A DNA stretch of 64,000 bases from Bacillus pumilus (GTDB taxonomy: Bacteria; Bacillota; Bacilli; Bacillales; Bacillaceae): the NCBI GenBank assembly GCA_001938995.1, contig MKZN01000013.1:1-64000 (forward strand). The letters are read 5' to 3'. Positions 55,293 through 64,000 of the stretch are shown one piece after another (positions within the stretch are counted from its first letter, which is position 1; every line of letters begins with the position of its first letter). The position numbers were made by a program, and so were the translations under genes. Below the pieces are notes generated by a model. That model was not told the origin of the DNA, did no database searches, and saw only the letters and a program-made list of their open reading frames with translations.

Positions 55293-56583
55293 ACGAAAAA
55301 TGAATTTTTTTGATTTCGATGGTTCGTATATGATGATCTTCCGCATCCAATATTTTAAATTCACAGCCTTCAGCTTCAATCGTATCTCCATTGGCAAAGT
55401 CAATTTTATGTGTCATGATCCAGCCGGCAATTGTGTCGACATCATCATTCTCTATGGCGAGATCCAATAATTCGTTTACCTCATCAATCAGTGCCTTCCC
55501 ATCCATCACATAGTGGTAGTCACCCTTTTTGACAATATGCGGGGTCTCATCTTGATCATATTCATCACGAATTTCACCCACAATCTCCTCTAATATATCC
55601 TCTACAGTGACGAGTCCGGCTGTTCCGCCGTATTCATCCACTAGTACTGACATATGAATCCGTTCTTTTTGCATCAATATGAGTAATTCTTGGATAGGTG
55701 TACTTTCAATCACCCGAATCACAGGACGCATCAAATCCTCAATGGTGACATCTTGATGCAGGAAGCTTGCTTTAAACACATCCTTGCTATGAATCACCCC
55801 TACCACGTGATCTTTGTCTTCTTTAATGACTGGATAACGTGTATACCTTTCATTCAGCATATAATGTGTGACATCATCAAGCGACTGTTCAATGTCAATG
55901 GCTGAAATCTCAGTCCGAGGAATCATAATCTCCCTTGCCACACGGTTGTCGAATTCAAATATTTTATTCACATATTTGTATTCAGACTGGTTGATCTCAC
56001 CCTTCTCATAGCTTTCAGACAAAATAAGACGCAATTCTTCCTCATTGATCGCCACCTCATGTTCTTTGACAGTGTGAAACCCTAATAATTTCACAATTGC
56101 ACGTGCAGCACCATTTAACGTCTTGATAAATGGATACATGATTCTATAGAAAAAAATGAGTGGCTTTGCCACAATAAGACTGACGGCTTCTGCTTTTTGT
56201 ATGGCAATGGTTTTTGGTGCCAGCTCTCCTATGACCACATGCAAAAAGGTAATGATCACAAATGCGATGATAAACGATAATATGTCTGTCAACGCTGAAG
56301 GGATCTCAAATTTCTCGAAAATCGGATGAAGGAAATACTCAACAGTTGGTTCTCCTAACCACCCCAAACCTAAGGCGGTAATGGTGATACCTAGCTGACA
56401 TGCGGATAAATATTCATCGAGATTAGTGATGAGTTTCTGAACATGGATCGCTTTTTTATCTCCGCTTTCAATCAACTGATTGATTTTCGAACCCCTAATT
56501 TTCACGATCGCAAATTCAGTGGCAACAAAAAATGCCGTCGCCGCAATGAGTAAGATGACTAAAAACACATTTAAAATATACAA
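55291..56583 (-). CDS. yugS: YugS, CNNM/hemolysin C-type membrane protein with CBS domains
   Basis: A 430-residue protein: DUF21 transmembrane domain (about 1-190; AFFVATEFAIVKIRGSKI, IGELAPKTIAIQKAE), a CBS pair (about 205-330; REIMIPRTEISAI, RYTRYPVIKEDKDHVVGVIH) and a CorC_HlyC domain near 345-425. Members export Mg2+ or other divalent ions; the ion here is unknown. The start is TTG 56583. Its ribosome site AAGGGG lies inside the hairpin that ends yugP. Confidence 0.92.
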   Translation of the reverse strand: MYILNVFLVILLIAATAFFVATEFAIVKIRGSKINQLIESGDKKAIHVQKLITNLDEYLSACQLGITITALGLGWLGEPTVEYFLHPIFEKFEIPSALTDILSFIIAFVIITFLHVVIGELAPKTIAIQKAEAVSLIVAKPLIFFYRIMYPFIKTLNGAARAIVKLLGFHTVKEHEVAINEEELRLILSESYEKGEINQSEYKYVNKIFEFDNRVAREIMIPRTEISAIDIEQSLDDVTHYMLNERYTRYPVIKEDKDHVVGVIHSKDVFKASFLHQDVTIEDLMRPVIRVIESTPIQELLILMQKERIHMSVLVDEYGGTAGLVTVEDILEEIVGEIRDEYDQDETPHIVKKGDYHYVMDGKALIDEVNELLDLAIENDDVDTIAGWIMTHKIDFANGDTIEAEGCEFKILDAEDHHIRTIEIKKIHFS

Positions 56584-56612
56584 AAAACCCCTTACCTATC
56601 ATTGGTAAGGGT
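56582..56612 (-). terminator. Hairpin between yugP and yugS overlapping the yugS start
   Basis: Minus strand: ACCCTTACC / GGTAAGGGGT stem around AATGATA, then TTTTTTG, where TTG is the yugS start. It looks like an intrinsic terminator of yugP and could also hide the yugS ribosome site. Confidence 0.75.
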
Positions 56613-56631
56613 TCACCTCCTTTGGCGTCAA

Positions 56632-57315
56632 TTAATCATTACGGCCACTAAGGAAGATCATGACAAATCGAAGCAATTCAAATAGTGAGACAAGAGCCGC
56701 TGCTACATACGTAAGAGCTGCAGCATTTAATACCTTATTAACTCCTCGTTCTTCACTGCTTCTAATGATTCCTTCTGAAACAATGATCTCTTTTGCACGA
56801 GAACTTGCATTAAACTCGACAGGCAATGTGACAAGCTGGAAGAATACAGCAGCTGAAAACAATATAATGCCAAGCCCGATTAAGTTAAGGCTGCCAAGCA
56901 ATAATCCACCAAGGAAAAGCATTGGGGCAACACCAGATGCAAAGTTCACAACAGGAAAGATCTTATGTCTCAAGACAAGCGCACCATAAGATTCTTGATG
57001 CTGCAAGGCATGTCCAACTTCGTGTGATGCGACTGAAATGGCGGAAATCGAATGGCCATAATACACTGGTTCAGATAAACGAACCACACGTTGTGTCGGG
57101 TCGTAATGATCAGTCAAAGTTCCTCTTACCGGTTCAACAGGTACATCATATAACCCGTTGCGATCTAAAATATATCGAGCGGTTTCAGCACCTGTTTTCA
57201 TACTGGTTGCTTCGACCTTCGAATACTTTTCAAAGTTATTCTTCACTTTAAATTGTGCCCAAAATGACAAACCCAATGCGGCAAATGTTAAAAAATAAAA
57301 AAACAGCATGCTCAT
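56632..57315 (-). CDS. yugP: YugP, zinc-dependent membrane protease
   Basis: A 227-residue protein with an N-terminal membrane segment, the zinc motif HEVGH (about residue 94) and two or three further membrane segments (SGVAPMLFLGGLLLGSLNLI, AAALTYVAAALVSLFELLRF). YugP is a recognised peptidase family of unknown substrate. The start is ATG 57315. Confidence 0.92.
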   Translation of the reverse strand: MSMLFFYFLTFAALGLSFWAQFKVKNNFEKYSKVEATSMKTGAETARYILDRNGLYDVPVEPVRGTLTDHYDPTQRVVRLSEPVYYGHSISAISVASHEVGHALQHQESYGALVLRHKIFPVVNFASGVAPMLFLGGLLLGSLNLIGLGIILFSAAVFFQLVTLPVEFNASSRAKEIIVSEGIIRSSEERGVNKVLNAAALTYVAAALVSLFELLRFVMIFLSGRND

Positions 57316-57386
57316 CAGCTTCCTTTTATTTTATATATTTATTTACAATTTTAATGACTTTTATGTAACGTGTACAGCAAAAAGCA

Positions 57387-57611
57387 CTAGGTCTTTTTAA
57401 GGGGGATCACAGCACCAATCAAAAAGAAAAAGACGCCCAAGCATGCTGTATAAAATGTCACTGTGCCATATAGATCTTGAAAAAAACGTAGCCTGGAGAA
57501 ATCATTCACGAAGTGATTCACAGCATTTAAATCAAACACCAATAAGATCACAGCAGATGACAGTAGGTGTACACCGATAAAAAGGAGTATGGTTTTATAA
57601 GCAAACGACAT
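57387..57611 (-). CDS. Small membrane protein, unknown
   Basis: A 74-residue protein with two membrane segments (about 5-25 and 45-70). The start is ATG 57611 after GGGAGGGATTCAGA; the frame extends to 57662 without a ribosome site. The family is not recognised. In B. subtilis the mstX-yugO genes lie in this interval (by recall); they are not present here. Confidence 0.6.
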   Translation of the reverse strand: MSFAYKTILLFIGVHLLSSAVILLVFDLNAVNHFVNDFSRLRFFQDLYGTVTFYTACLGVFFFLIGAVIPLKKT

Positions 57612-57702
57612 TCTGAATCCCTCCCTCTCCTCCCTTATTTTAAGATATGGCATCTGATTCAATACATGACGAAGAAGAAAATTGTTTCCTCAATCGTACA
57701 AC

Positions 57703-57730
57703 AAAAAGAAGGACCCATGATGAGTCCTTC
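57703..57730 (-). terminator. Terminator of yugN
   Basis: Minus strand: GAAGGACTCA / ATGGGTCCTTC stem, then TTTTTG. Confidence 0.8.
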
Positions 57731-57772
57731 CTTCGGATATAAACTTCACCCAGAAGACGAGCCGATTATCCT

Positions 57773-58174
57773 TTAAAGCAGGGCGTCTTCCAATTCCTTG
57801 ACTAATGAAAAGCCAATCTCTACATATACCTTTGACACATCTCCATCTTTCTCTTTTGGTTCTTGGAATTGGTTAAATGATGCCGCTATATTGCCAACCA
57901 TCGCATGATCATCTAATTTGTCCTGATAGACATGCTTTAAGAGAAATGGATGTCCCATTTTCACAACAACGCCTGGCTGATCAAGCTGACCCTTTTCAGC
58001 GGTAAATGGCACTCTGAGAAAGGTGTAGCCATCACGGTTATCAATTTTATAATCAAAATAGCCGTGATCATAATCCCAATTGCCATTAATGACGTAGCCG
58101 AGCGGCTTCATGGTTTCTTCCAAATGATAGAGTGAATAGCTTTCACCTGTCAGTTTGGATGGTACATGAATCAT
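57773..58174 (-). CDS. yugN: YugN-like protein
   Basis: A 133-residue soluble protein (LYHLEETMKPLGYVINGNWD, YTFLRVPFTAEKGQLDQPGV). It fits YugN of B. subtilis by sequence type, length and position before pgi. Function is unknown. ATG follows AAGGAGGGTTTCGT. Confidence 0.85.
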   Translation of the reverse strand: MIHVPSKLTGESYSLYHLEETMKPLGYVINGNWDYDHGYFDYKIDNRDGYTFLRVPFTAEKGQLDQPGVVVKMGHPFLLKHVYQDKLDDHAMVGNIAASFNQFQEPKEKDGDVSKVYVEIGFSLVKELEDALL

Positions 58175-58217
58175 ACGAAACCCTCCTTTTTGTATAGGGT
58201 TCGTTAATCAAGGGAAT

Positions 58218-58421
58218 TCATACATCTGCCCTCGAGATTTGTACATTGTTTGTAAAAGCAGCATCCAACAAGGGTTGATTGGCTATCGTACTGCTCTCAT
58301 TGTCACTCCCTGCTCCTGCTGTCTCCTTCACAGCACTCATCGGACTAATGCGTCCAATATTTCCAAAGTTTACAATGGCCTGACCCGATATGTCTCGAAT
58401 ATATATGTGATTTGTTCTCAT
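58218..58421 (-). CDS. GerPA/GerPF-family spore protein
   Basis: A 67-residue protein. QAIVNFGNIGRISPMSAVKE followed by a Gly/Ser/Asn segment (AGAGSDNESS) fits the short GerPA/GerPF family. Those proteins lie in the spore coat and help germinants get through. ATG follows GAGGAGGGTGAGGAG. It lies between yugN and pgi in the same direction. Confidence 0.75.
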   Translation of the reverse strand: MRTNHIYIRDISGQAIVNFGNIGRISPMSAVKETAGAGSDNESSTIANQPLLDAAFTNNVQISRADV

Positions 58422-58440
58422 CTCCTCACCCTCCTCTAGC

Positions 58441-58449
58441 TATTCTATG
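58441..58449 (-). promoter_or_regulatory. Candidate sigma-K -10 for the GerPF-like gene
   Basis: Minus strand: CATAGAATA matches CATANNNTA, about 20 bp before the start codon. No clear -35. Confidence 0.35.
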
Positions 58450-58490
58450 TACAAAACGGCTGGAGGCTTGCACAGAACCATTAACAAACC

Positions 58491-58522
58491 AAAAAAAGCA
58501 CACCCTTTTTACAAGGTGTGCT
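58491..58522 (-). terminator. Terminator of pgi
   Basis: Minus strand: AGCACACC / GGTGTGCT stem, then TTTTTT. Confidence 0.88.
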
Positions 58523-58528
58523 CTGTTT

Positions 58529-59884
58529 TTATGATTGTTTTAGACGGCTTTCAAGCTCTGCCTTTTTCTCTTCAAAGCCCGGTTTTCCTAATAAAGCAAA
58601 CATGTTGACTTTATACGCCTCTACGCCAGGCTGATCAAATGGATTGACCCCTAACAGATAGCCAGACATCGCACATGCTTTTTCGAAGAAATAAACAAGG
58701 TATCCGAATGTATATGCGTCCATTTCAGGAATCGTGACAATCAGATTCGGTACTTTTCCATCAGTATGAGCAAGCATCGTTCCTTCAAATGCTTTTTTAT
58801 TGACGAAATCAACCGTTTTACCCGCTAAATAATTCAGTCCATCAAGGTCTTGCTCCTCGGCTTCGATGACAAGTTCATGTCTAGGCTTGTCTACATTTAC
58901 GATCGTTTCAAACAAGTCTCTTCTTCCCTCTTGTACATATTGACCAAGTGAATGAAGATCTGTTGAGAAGTTAGCAGATGAAGGATAGATTCCTTTTTCA
59001 TCTTTCCCTTCACTTTCACCGAATAATTGTTTCCACCACTCTGCGAAATATTGTAATCCTGGCTCATAGTTGATCAGCATTTCGATTGTCTTGCCTTTAT
59101 TGTAAAGGACATTTCGGACAACAGCATATTGGTACGCAGCATTTTCTGATAGCTCAGATGAAGAGTAGTCTTCGCTCGCTTTTGCAGCACCTTCCATCAT
59201 CTGATCAATGTCTGCACCACTCACAGCGATTGGCAATAGACCAACTGCCGTTAAGACTGAATAGCGTCCACCTACATCATCAGGGATGATAAATGACTCG
59301 TATCCTTCTTCATTCGCTAATGTTTTCAGTGCACCACGCGCCTTGTCAGTTGTGGCGTATATACGTTTTTTCGCTTCTTCTGCACCATATTTTTCAATGA
59401 GGAGCTTTTTAAAGATACGGAACGCAATGGCTGGCTCTGTAGTTGTACCAGATTTTGAAATCACATTGATTGAGAAGTCTGCATCCTCCAAGAGATCCAT
59501 TACATCAGTTAAATACGAAGAACTGATGTTGTTCCCAATGAAAATGATTTGTGGTGTCTGGCGTTTGCCTTTTGGCAAAGCATTGTAGAAAGAGTGATTT
59601 AAAAATTCGATTGCCGCACGAGCGCCAAGATAAGAGCCACCGATTCCTACAACAAGTAAAACATCGGAATCAGATTTAATCTTCTCCGCGCTTTTTTTGA
59701 TGCGAGCAAATTCTTCACGATCATATTGCTTCGGCAAGTCAACCCAGCCTAAATAGTCACTGCCTGCGCCTGTTTGCTCATGAATATTATGATGGGCAAC
59801 CTTCACAAAATCTTTTAAGTATGTAAGCTCATGTTCCTGAAAGAAAGGTAACGCTTTCGAGTAGTCAAATTGAATATGTGTCAT
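58529..59884 (-). CDS. pgi: Glucose-6-phosphate isomerase
   Basis: A 451-residue enzyme that interconverts glucose 6-phosphate and fructose 6-phosphate. [56 protein letters not shown] and the C-terminal Lys region [17 protein letters not shown] are visible. The start is ATG 59884 after GGAGGGCTTACAAGCG; an ATG 6 codons upstream lies within the ribosome site. Confidence 0.97.
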   Translation of the reverse strand: MTHIQFDYSKALPFFQEHELTYLKDFVKVAHHNIHEQTGAGSDYLGWVDLPKQYDREEFARIKKSAEKIKSDSDVLLVVGIGGSYLGARAAIEFLNHSFYNALPKGKRQTPQIIFIGNNISSSYLTDVMDLLEDADFSINVISKSGTTTEPAIAFRIFKKLLIEKYGAEEAKKRIYATTDKARGALKTLANEEGYESFIIPDDVGGRYSVLTAVGLLPIAVSGADIDQMMEGAAKASEDYSSSELSENAAYQYAVVRNVLYNKGKTIEMLINYEPGLQYFAEWWKQLFGESEGKDEKGIYPSSANFSTDLHSLGQYVQEGRRDLFETIVNVDKPRHELVIEAEEQDLDGLNYLAGKTVDFVNKKAFEGTMLAHTDGKVPNLIVTIPEMDAYTFGYLVYFFEKACAMSGYLLGVNPFDQPGVEAYKVNMFALLGKPGFEEKKAELESRLKQS

Positions 59885-59972
59885 CGCTTGTAAGCCCTCC
59901 ATTACGTTAGTTATGTCCCTTTCACTTTAGCGGAACTGGCTATTGAAATCAAGTGATCGTCACTGCTACATC

Positions 59973-60001
59973 AAAAAGCCGCTTCTCTTCATGAGAAGCG
60001 G
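59973..60001 (-). terminator. Terminator of yugK
   Basis: Minus strand: CCGCTTCTC / GAGAAGCGG stem around ATGAA, then CTTTTTG. Confidence 0.88.
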
Positions 60002-60010
60002 AAATGAGTA

Positions 60011-61183
60011 TTATAAAGAAGCTTTCAAAATAGATAGAATGTCATCACGGTTTAGTTTCATAAAGTTGCCAAAACCGCCATGTTCCATTTCTTTCGCTGC
60101 GATGTCTGCGATCTTGTCTAATTCATCTTCACCAATGTGATAATCACTCAAACGATTAGGCGCCCCTAGACTTGTCCAGAAGGCTGACAGACGATCAATT
60201 CCTTCTAATGCGACGGCACGATCCGTTTTCCCTTCAGTGTCGATGTCAAACATGTTCAGCATCAAGTTCTTAAAACGCTCAACGTTATGATCTAGTGTGT
60301 AGCGCATCCAATTTGGGAACAGAATCGCAAGTCCGCCTGCATGCGGGATATCATAGACAGCCGATACAGCATGCTCAATTGTGTGCGATGCCCAGTCGCC
60401 AAAATAGCCCATTTGTAGCGTGCCATTTAAAGCGATGGTTCCTGCGTAAAGAATGGTTTCACGATGTTCATAGTTATGTAAGTCCTCAAGGAGTTTTGGT
60501 GCTGTCTCGATCACAGTTTGAAGAACAGCAAAACACATACGATCCTGTAAAGGCGTGTTCCCAGCATTATGGAAGTACTGCTCAAACACGTGACTCATCA
60601 TATCGACCATTCCATAGACTGTCTGGTTCTCTGGTACAGAATACGTATGCTCAGGGTCTAAAATAGAAAAGGCAGGATGGGTCACTGAACTGCCCCACAC
60701 ATATTTTTCATTTGTCTCCCAATTTGTAATGACAGAGTCCGGATTCATTTCAGAACCTGTAGCTGCAAGTGTAAGCACTGTGCCAAATGGCAATGCCTTT
60801 TGAGCCGTTGTTTGCTTTGAGATAATGTCCCAGACATCACCTTCATATTCCGCTCCAGCCGCAATTGCTTTCGTACAGTCAATAACACTTCCGCCGCCAA
60901 CTGCTAATAAAAAATCGATATTTTCATTTTGGCAAATATCAATTCCCTTTTTCACTGTGGTGAGGCGGGGGTTCGGTTCAACGCCAGCTAGTTCAAATAC
61001 TTCAGCCTGTGCTTCTTTTAAAACATGGGTCACTTTGTCATAAAGACCATTTTTCTTTATACTGCCGCCGCCATAAACAAGTAACACTCGTTTCCCATAA
61101 CGGGTGAGTTCACTTTTTAGCCCTTCTAGTTGACCTTTTCCAAACATTAATTTCGTCGGATTATAATAAATAAAGTTCTCCAT
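60011..61183 (-). CDS. yugK: Probable NADH-dependent butanol dehydrogenase YugK
   Basis: A 390-residue iron-type alcohol dehydrogenase: [15 protein letters not shown] (about residue 95), [14 protein letters not shown], and metal ligands in [13 protein letters not shown] and [19 protein letters not shown]. The start is ATG 61183 after AGGAGATGTTGCATCAG; in-frame ATG 61261 is rejected. It is a paralog of the adjacent yugJ (same motifs, same length). Substrate assignments are by family only. Confidence 0.9.
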   Translation of the reverse strand: MENFIYYNPTKLMFGKGQLEGLKSELTRYGKRVLLVYGGGSIKKNGLYDKVTHVLKEAQAEVFELAGVEPNPRLTTVKKGIDICQNENIDFLLAVGGGSVIDCTKAIAAGAEYEGDVWDIISKQTTAQKALPFGTVLTLAATGSEMNPDSVITNWETNEKYVWGSSVTHPAFSILDPEHTYSVPENQTVYGMVDMMSHVFEQYFHNAGNTPLQDRMCFAVLQTVIETAPKLLEDLHNYEHRETILYAGTIALNGTLQMGYFGDWASHTIEHAVSAVYDIPHAGGLAILFPNWMRYTLDHNVERFKNLMLNMFDIDTEGKTDRAVALEGIDRLSAFWTSLGAPNRLSDYHIGEDELDKIADIAAKEMEHGGFGNFMKLNRDDILSILKASL

Positions 61184-61258
61184 CTGATGCAACATCTCCT
61201 GACTACAAATATATCCAAAAATATGAAAGTCTACTGTAACATATGTCCCCAGTGAACT

Positions 61259-61296
61259 CAAAAAAAGATAACCGTCGAAGCCAGTTATCTTTTTTA
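61259..61296 (-). terminator. Terminator of yugJ
   Basis: Minus strand: AAAAAAGATAAC / GTTATCTTTTTTT stem around a TGGCTTCGACG-type interior. Confidence 0.88.
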
Positions 61297-61303
61297 TGAT
61301 CTT

Positions 61304-62467
61304 TTATAAGGAAGCGTTCAGAATCGCCAGTACATCCTCTTTGTTTAGCTTTTTAAAATGACCAAATTCGCCTCGTGCCATGGCACGTTCTGCCATGAGA
61401 TCGATTTTTTCATCAGTGATCTCATAATCAGCTAAACGACTTGGTGCACCTAAGCTTGTCCAAAATGCAGAAAGTTTTTCAATTCCTTCTAGCCCTACTT
61501 CTTCCTCTGTTTTACCCGCAGGGTCCACATCGAATACACGTACGGCTAGTTGCTTAAATCGGGCGGGATTTTCTTGAATGACATGCTTCATCCAGTTCGG
61601 GAATAAGATCGCAAGTCCGCCCGCATGAGGAATATCATAGACAGCTGATACCGCATGTTCAATGTTGTGAGAAGCCCAGTCACCACGTGCGCCCATTGAC
61701 AACATTCCATTGAGTGCAATCGTTCCGGTGAATAAAATGGTTTCACGAAGCTCATAGTTCTCAAGGTCGTTGATTAATTTGGGTGCCGTCTCCATCACTG
61801 TCCGAAGAAGTCCTTCACACATCCGATCTTGGTATGGCGTATTGTTCGTATGATGGAAATATTGTTCAAATACGTGTGACATCATGTCGACCATTCCATA
61901 AATCGTATGGTTTTTAGGAACAGTGAATGTGTTTACTGGATCAAGAATCGAGAATTTAGGGAATACTGCGGGACTTCCCCAGCCATATTTCTCATTTGTT
62001 TCCCAGTTTGTAATTACTGATCCTGAGTTCATTTCAGAACCTGTAGCGGCAAGTGTTAAAATTGTACCAAATGGGACGGCTTCCATTGGAACATGTTTTC
62101 GCGTGACAATATCCCAAGCATCTCCATCGTACTTTGCGCCAGCGGCGATGGCTTTCGTCGCATCAATGACACTTCCGCCACCAACTGCCAAAATAAAATC
62201 AATTTGATTTTCTTTGCACAGTTCAACACCTTTTCTCACAGTCGTTAAACGTGGGTTTGGTTCAACTCCAGCCAACTCCGTGATTGTCGCTCCAGATTCG
62301 TTCAAGATGTTGATCACTTCATCATAAAGGCCGTTTCGTTTAATACTGCCTCCACCATATACAAGCAATACGTTTTTCCCGTAGTGTTTTAGTTCATTTG
62401 AAAGGGCTGATACTTCTCCCTTTCCGAAGATTAATTTTGTAGGGTTCCAATATGTAAATTGATCCAT
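61304..62467 (-). CDS. yugJ: Probable NADH-dependent butanol dehydrogenase YugJ
   Basis: A 387-residue iron-type alcohol dehydrogenase, equal in length to YugJ of B. subtilis. [29 protein letters not shown] and [19 protein letters not shown] are shared with yugK, so the two are tandem paralogs. The start is ATG 62467 after GAGGAGGAGATCACATGG-type spacing. It probably reduces aldehydes with NADH. Confidence 0.9.
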   Translation of the reverse strand: MDQFTYWNPTKLIFGKGEVSALSNELKHYGKNVLLVYGGGSIKRNGLYDEVINILNESGATITELAGVEPNPRLTTVRKGVELCKENQIDFILAVGGGSVIDATKAIAAGAKYDGDAWDIVTRKHVPMEAVPFGTILTLAATGSEMNSGSVITNWETNEKYGWGSPAVFPKFSILDPVNTFTVPKNHTIYGMVDMMSHVFEQYFHHTNNTPYQDRMCEGLLRTVMETAPKLINDLENYELRETILFTGTIALNGMLSMGARGDWASHNIEHAVSAVYDIPHAGGLAILFPNWMKHVIQENPARFKQLAVRVFDVDPAGKTEEEVGLEGIEKLSAFWTSLGAPSRLADYEITDEKIDLMAERAMARGEFGHFKKLNKEDVLAILNASL

Positions 62468-62611
62468 GTGATCTCCTCCTCGCGCTACATTATGCGCTTC
62501 ATTCATTCCAAAAGTAAAGGAATTTGCTTCAATCGATTTTCTTACGCATAGTTTGGCTAAAAATCTGCAAAATATAAATGTATTGATGCTGTAGCGAAAG
62601 GAGGAATCACG

Positions 62612-62842
62612 ATGAGCGCTATTCAGCGTATTGCCCTCGTGCTCACGATTATCGGTGCTATTAACTGGGGACTAATCGGCTTTTTTCAATTTGACTTAGT
62701 AGCAGCGATCTTTGGCGGTCAAGGTTCTGCACTATCACGCATTATTTATGGTCTTGTTGGAATTGCAGGTCTGATCAATCTTGGCCTATTATTTAAGCCA
62801 AGTACAGAAACTGCCGAAGAGCCGAATCCAGAAATTCGTTAA
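62612..62842 (+). CDS. yuzA: YuzA (DUF378 membrane protein)
   Basis: A 76-residue protein. Two membrane segments with [20 protein letters not shown] and [17 protein letters not shown] are the DUF378 signature. ATG follows AAAGGAGGAATCACG. Function is unknown. It sits between yugJ and yugI as in B. subtilis. Confidence 0.93.
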   Translation: MSAIQRIALVLTIIGAINWGLIGFFQFDLVAAIFGGQGSALSRIIYGLVGIAGLINLGLLFKPSTETAEEPNPEIR

Positions 62843-62854
62843 AGAAATGGATAT

Positions 62855-62886
62855 AAAAAAAGGCTGCCTACATGAGGCAGCCTTTT
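62855..62886. terminator. Bidirectional terminator between yuzA and yugI
   Basis: AAAGGCTGCCT / AGGCAGCCTTT perfect stem around ACATG with A and T runs on both sides. Confidence 0.92.
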
Positions 62887-62908
62887 CACCGTGTGATGCG
62901 GTGTTTTT

Positions 62909-63301
62909 TTATTTCTTGATTAAATCTTTGCGGTTCGATTGCTCAATCCACTCTTCAAGTTTATCTTTAAGTGTATTGAATCCTTGTGGTGTAGCCGCTT
63001 CTTCTTTTACTTGCTGTGGTCTTTGTTTCTTTGGTTTGCTTTCTTTTCTTTCAGGTGCTTCTTGTGTTGCACGGATAGAAAGGCTGATTTTACCAGCTTT
63101 TTCATCAACAGAAAGAACTTTCACTTGAACTTCGTCACCAATTGAAAGGTGCTCGTTAATGTCTTTTACAAAGCCATGTGTTACTTCAGAAATATGCACA
63201 AGTCCTTGAGTTTCTTCATCTAATGCAACAAACGCACCATACGCTTGTAATCCTGTTACTTTACCAGTGTAAACACTGCCTACTTCAAACTTTGTCGCCA
63301 T
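62909..63301 (-). CDS. yugI: YugI, S1-domain general stress protein 13
   Basis: A 130-residue RNA-binding protein. Residues 5-75 form an S1 domain (GSVYTGKVTGLQAYGAFVAL, GLVHISEVTHGFVKDINEHL, GKISLSIRA), followed by a Lys/Glu-rich tail. Known as general stress protein 13 and associated with ribosomes. ATG follows TAGGAGTTGTTATC. Confidence 0.95.
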   Translation of the reverse strand: MATKFEVGSVYTGKVTGLQAYGAFVALDEETQGLVHISEVTHGFVKDINEHLSIGDEVQVKVLSVDEKAGKISLSIRATQEAPERKESKPKKQRPQQVKEEAATPQGFNTLKDKLEEWIEQSNRKDLIKK

Positions 63302-63352
63302 GATAACAACTCCTAAATAAATGTTTTAATATTCGTTTATACGCAATTAAAA

Positions 63353-63381
63353 ACTATATCATAGAACGGTCAGTTACGCAA
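63353..63381 (-). promoter_or_regulatory. yugI promoter
   Basis: Minus strand: TTGCGT, 17 nt, TATAGT, about 50 bp upstream of yugI. Confidence 0.65.
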
Positions 63382-63415
63382 AATATTTTTTGAATCGGTT
63401 TAGATGTCATGAAAA

Positions 63416-63457
63416 GGGGGAATACATGAAAACAAGAATGCTTTCTAGTATTCCCCC
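63416..63457 (-). repeat. Inverted repeat downstream of alaT
   Basis: GGGGGAATAC / GTATTCCCCC are perfect 10-bp arms around 22 nt whose ends GAAA and TTTC can also pair. On the minus strand TTTTC follows. It may be a second terminator of alaT. Confidence 0.55.
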
Positions 63458-63467
63458 CTAATTTGAG

Positions 63468-63500
63468 AGGCATGAGTCCATGGGACTGATGCCTTTTTTT
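63468..63500. terminator. Terminator hairpin at the end of alaT
   Basis: AGGCATGAGTCC / GGACTGATGCCT (one mismatch) around ATG, then TTTTTTT on the plus strand. It overlaps the alaT stop. Confidence 0.65.
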
Positions 63501-64000
63501 ATTTTAAGATGGTGGCAGGTATTTCCTCTTTGACTTGTCTATCCTGTAAGAATCGTTGAATTCTTGAAAGTGCTTCCTGCAAATGCTCCAGTGACGAAGC
63601 ATATGAACAACGAATATGTCCTTCTCCACTTGGACCAAACACATTCCCAGGTACAACCGCTACTTTTTCGCTTAACAGCAGCTCCTCTGCAAATTGCTCT
63701 GAGGACATACCCGTGCTTACAATGGATGGGAAGGCGTAAAACGCTCCGTTTGGTCGATGGCACGTTAGCCCAAGTTCATTCAATGAACCCACAAACAAAT
63801 TGCGACGTCTTCTGTAGCTTTTTTTCATTTTTTCTACATCTTCCAGTCCATTTTTCAATGCTTCCTCTGCCGCATATTGTGCCATGGCAGGGGCACACAT
63901 CATAGAATATTGGTGTATTTTCAGCATGGCGTCTCGGAGTTCAGGTGGCGCTGCCACATACCCTAAGCGCCAGCCTGTCATCGCAAACCCTTTTGAAAAG
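63499..64000 (-). CDS. alaT: Aminotransferase AlaT (YugH), C-terminal part
   Basis: The C-terminal 167 residues of a class I/II aminotransferase; the gene runs off the right edge. SKGFAMTGWRLGYVAAP contains the PLP-binding Lys. HIRCSYASSLEHLQEALSRI is the conserved C-terminal part with the substrate-binding Arg. In B. subtilis yugH/alaT is needed for alanine synthesis, and the position next to yugI agrees. Confidence 0.93.
   Translation of the reverse strand, partial: FSKGFAMTGWRLGYVAAPPELRDAMLKIHQYSMMCAPAMAQYAAEEALKNGLEDVEKMKKSYRRRRNLFVGSLNELGLTCHRPNGAFYAFPSIVSTGMSSEQFAEELLLSEKVAVVPGNVFGPSGEGHIRCSYASSLEHLQEALSRIQRFLQDRQVKEEIPATILK

Noticed and set aside
60011..62467. yugK and yugJ as a recent tandem duplication
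   Set aside because: They share motifs and architecture but differ widely along their length, and the same pair occurs in B. subtilis, so the duplication is old.

Overview
The window looks like a chromosome segment of a Bacillus of the B. pumilus group (pumilus, safensis or altitudinis). This is an inference from gene order and protein resemblance. Both flanks follow the B. subtilis order thiT - yuaG/yuaF - yuaE - gbsB/gbsA/gbsR and yubB(uppP)/yubA - yulF - chemoreceptor cluster - tgl - yugU/yugS/yugP/yugN - pgi - yugK/yugJ - yuzA - yugI - alaT. A PBSX-like prophage, a tRNA-Ala gene and a lone bioB lie between them. Most genes are on the minus strand.

Layout. (1) 1-1600: the 5' end of a 16S rRNA gene (minus) with two rrn promoters and a boxA-type leader, then a TPP riboswitch and the thiamine transporter gene thiT. 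(2) 1590-7880: a sigma-W flotillin operon (yuaF-floT), a DinB-family gene, and glycine betaine synthesis genes gbsA-gbsB divergent from their regulator gbsR. (3) 7950-8260: tRNA-Ala(GGC) and a small membrane protein. (4) 8380-33670: a PBSX/skin-type contractile-tail prophage. Read in transcription order (right to left) it has an Xre repressor with a dispersed operator array, small early genes, a RusA-like protein, XtrA, the late activator Xpf, terminase, portal, protease, capsid, connectors, sheath, tube, tail chaperone pair, tape measure, baseplate, two tail-fibre-like proteins and a lysis cassette. No integrase, ImmA or replication genes are present, as expected for a domesticated phage-like element. 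A compact type I toxin-antitoxin locus sits between the tube gene and the tail chaperone gene. (5) 33720-39800: a truncated secreted-type ORF, bioB under a perfect BirA-type palindrome, uppP, a YubA-like permease, a DoxX-like protein, a Gfo/Idh/MocA oxidoreductase and a PfpI-type protein. (6) 39900-52534: six tandem chemoreceptor genes, against four at this locus in B. subtilis. Five have sigma-D-like promoters and each has its own terminator. Their sequences are visibly mosaic. (7) 52690-64000: tgl, a nitronate monooxygenase, yugU, yugS, yugP, yugN, a GerPF-like gene, pgi, two alcohol dehydrogenases, yuzA, yugI and the C-terminal part of alaT.

How the parts work together. In the phage, Xre should silence a promoter that drives the early genes. 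Xpf would then activate the late operon starting at xtmA. An intrinsic terminator lies between xtrA and xpf, and another overlaps the end of xpf. Tail assembly depends on a -1 frameshift at A AAA AAC in xkdN, and the tape-measure gene appears to start at CTG one base after the frameshift product stops. The strongest candidates for a second look are the type I toxin-antitoxin locus with its mutually exclusive RNA pairings, the 41-residue repeats and CCPCC cluster of the tape measure, and the recombinant chemoreceptor array.
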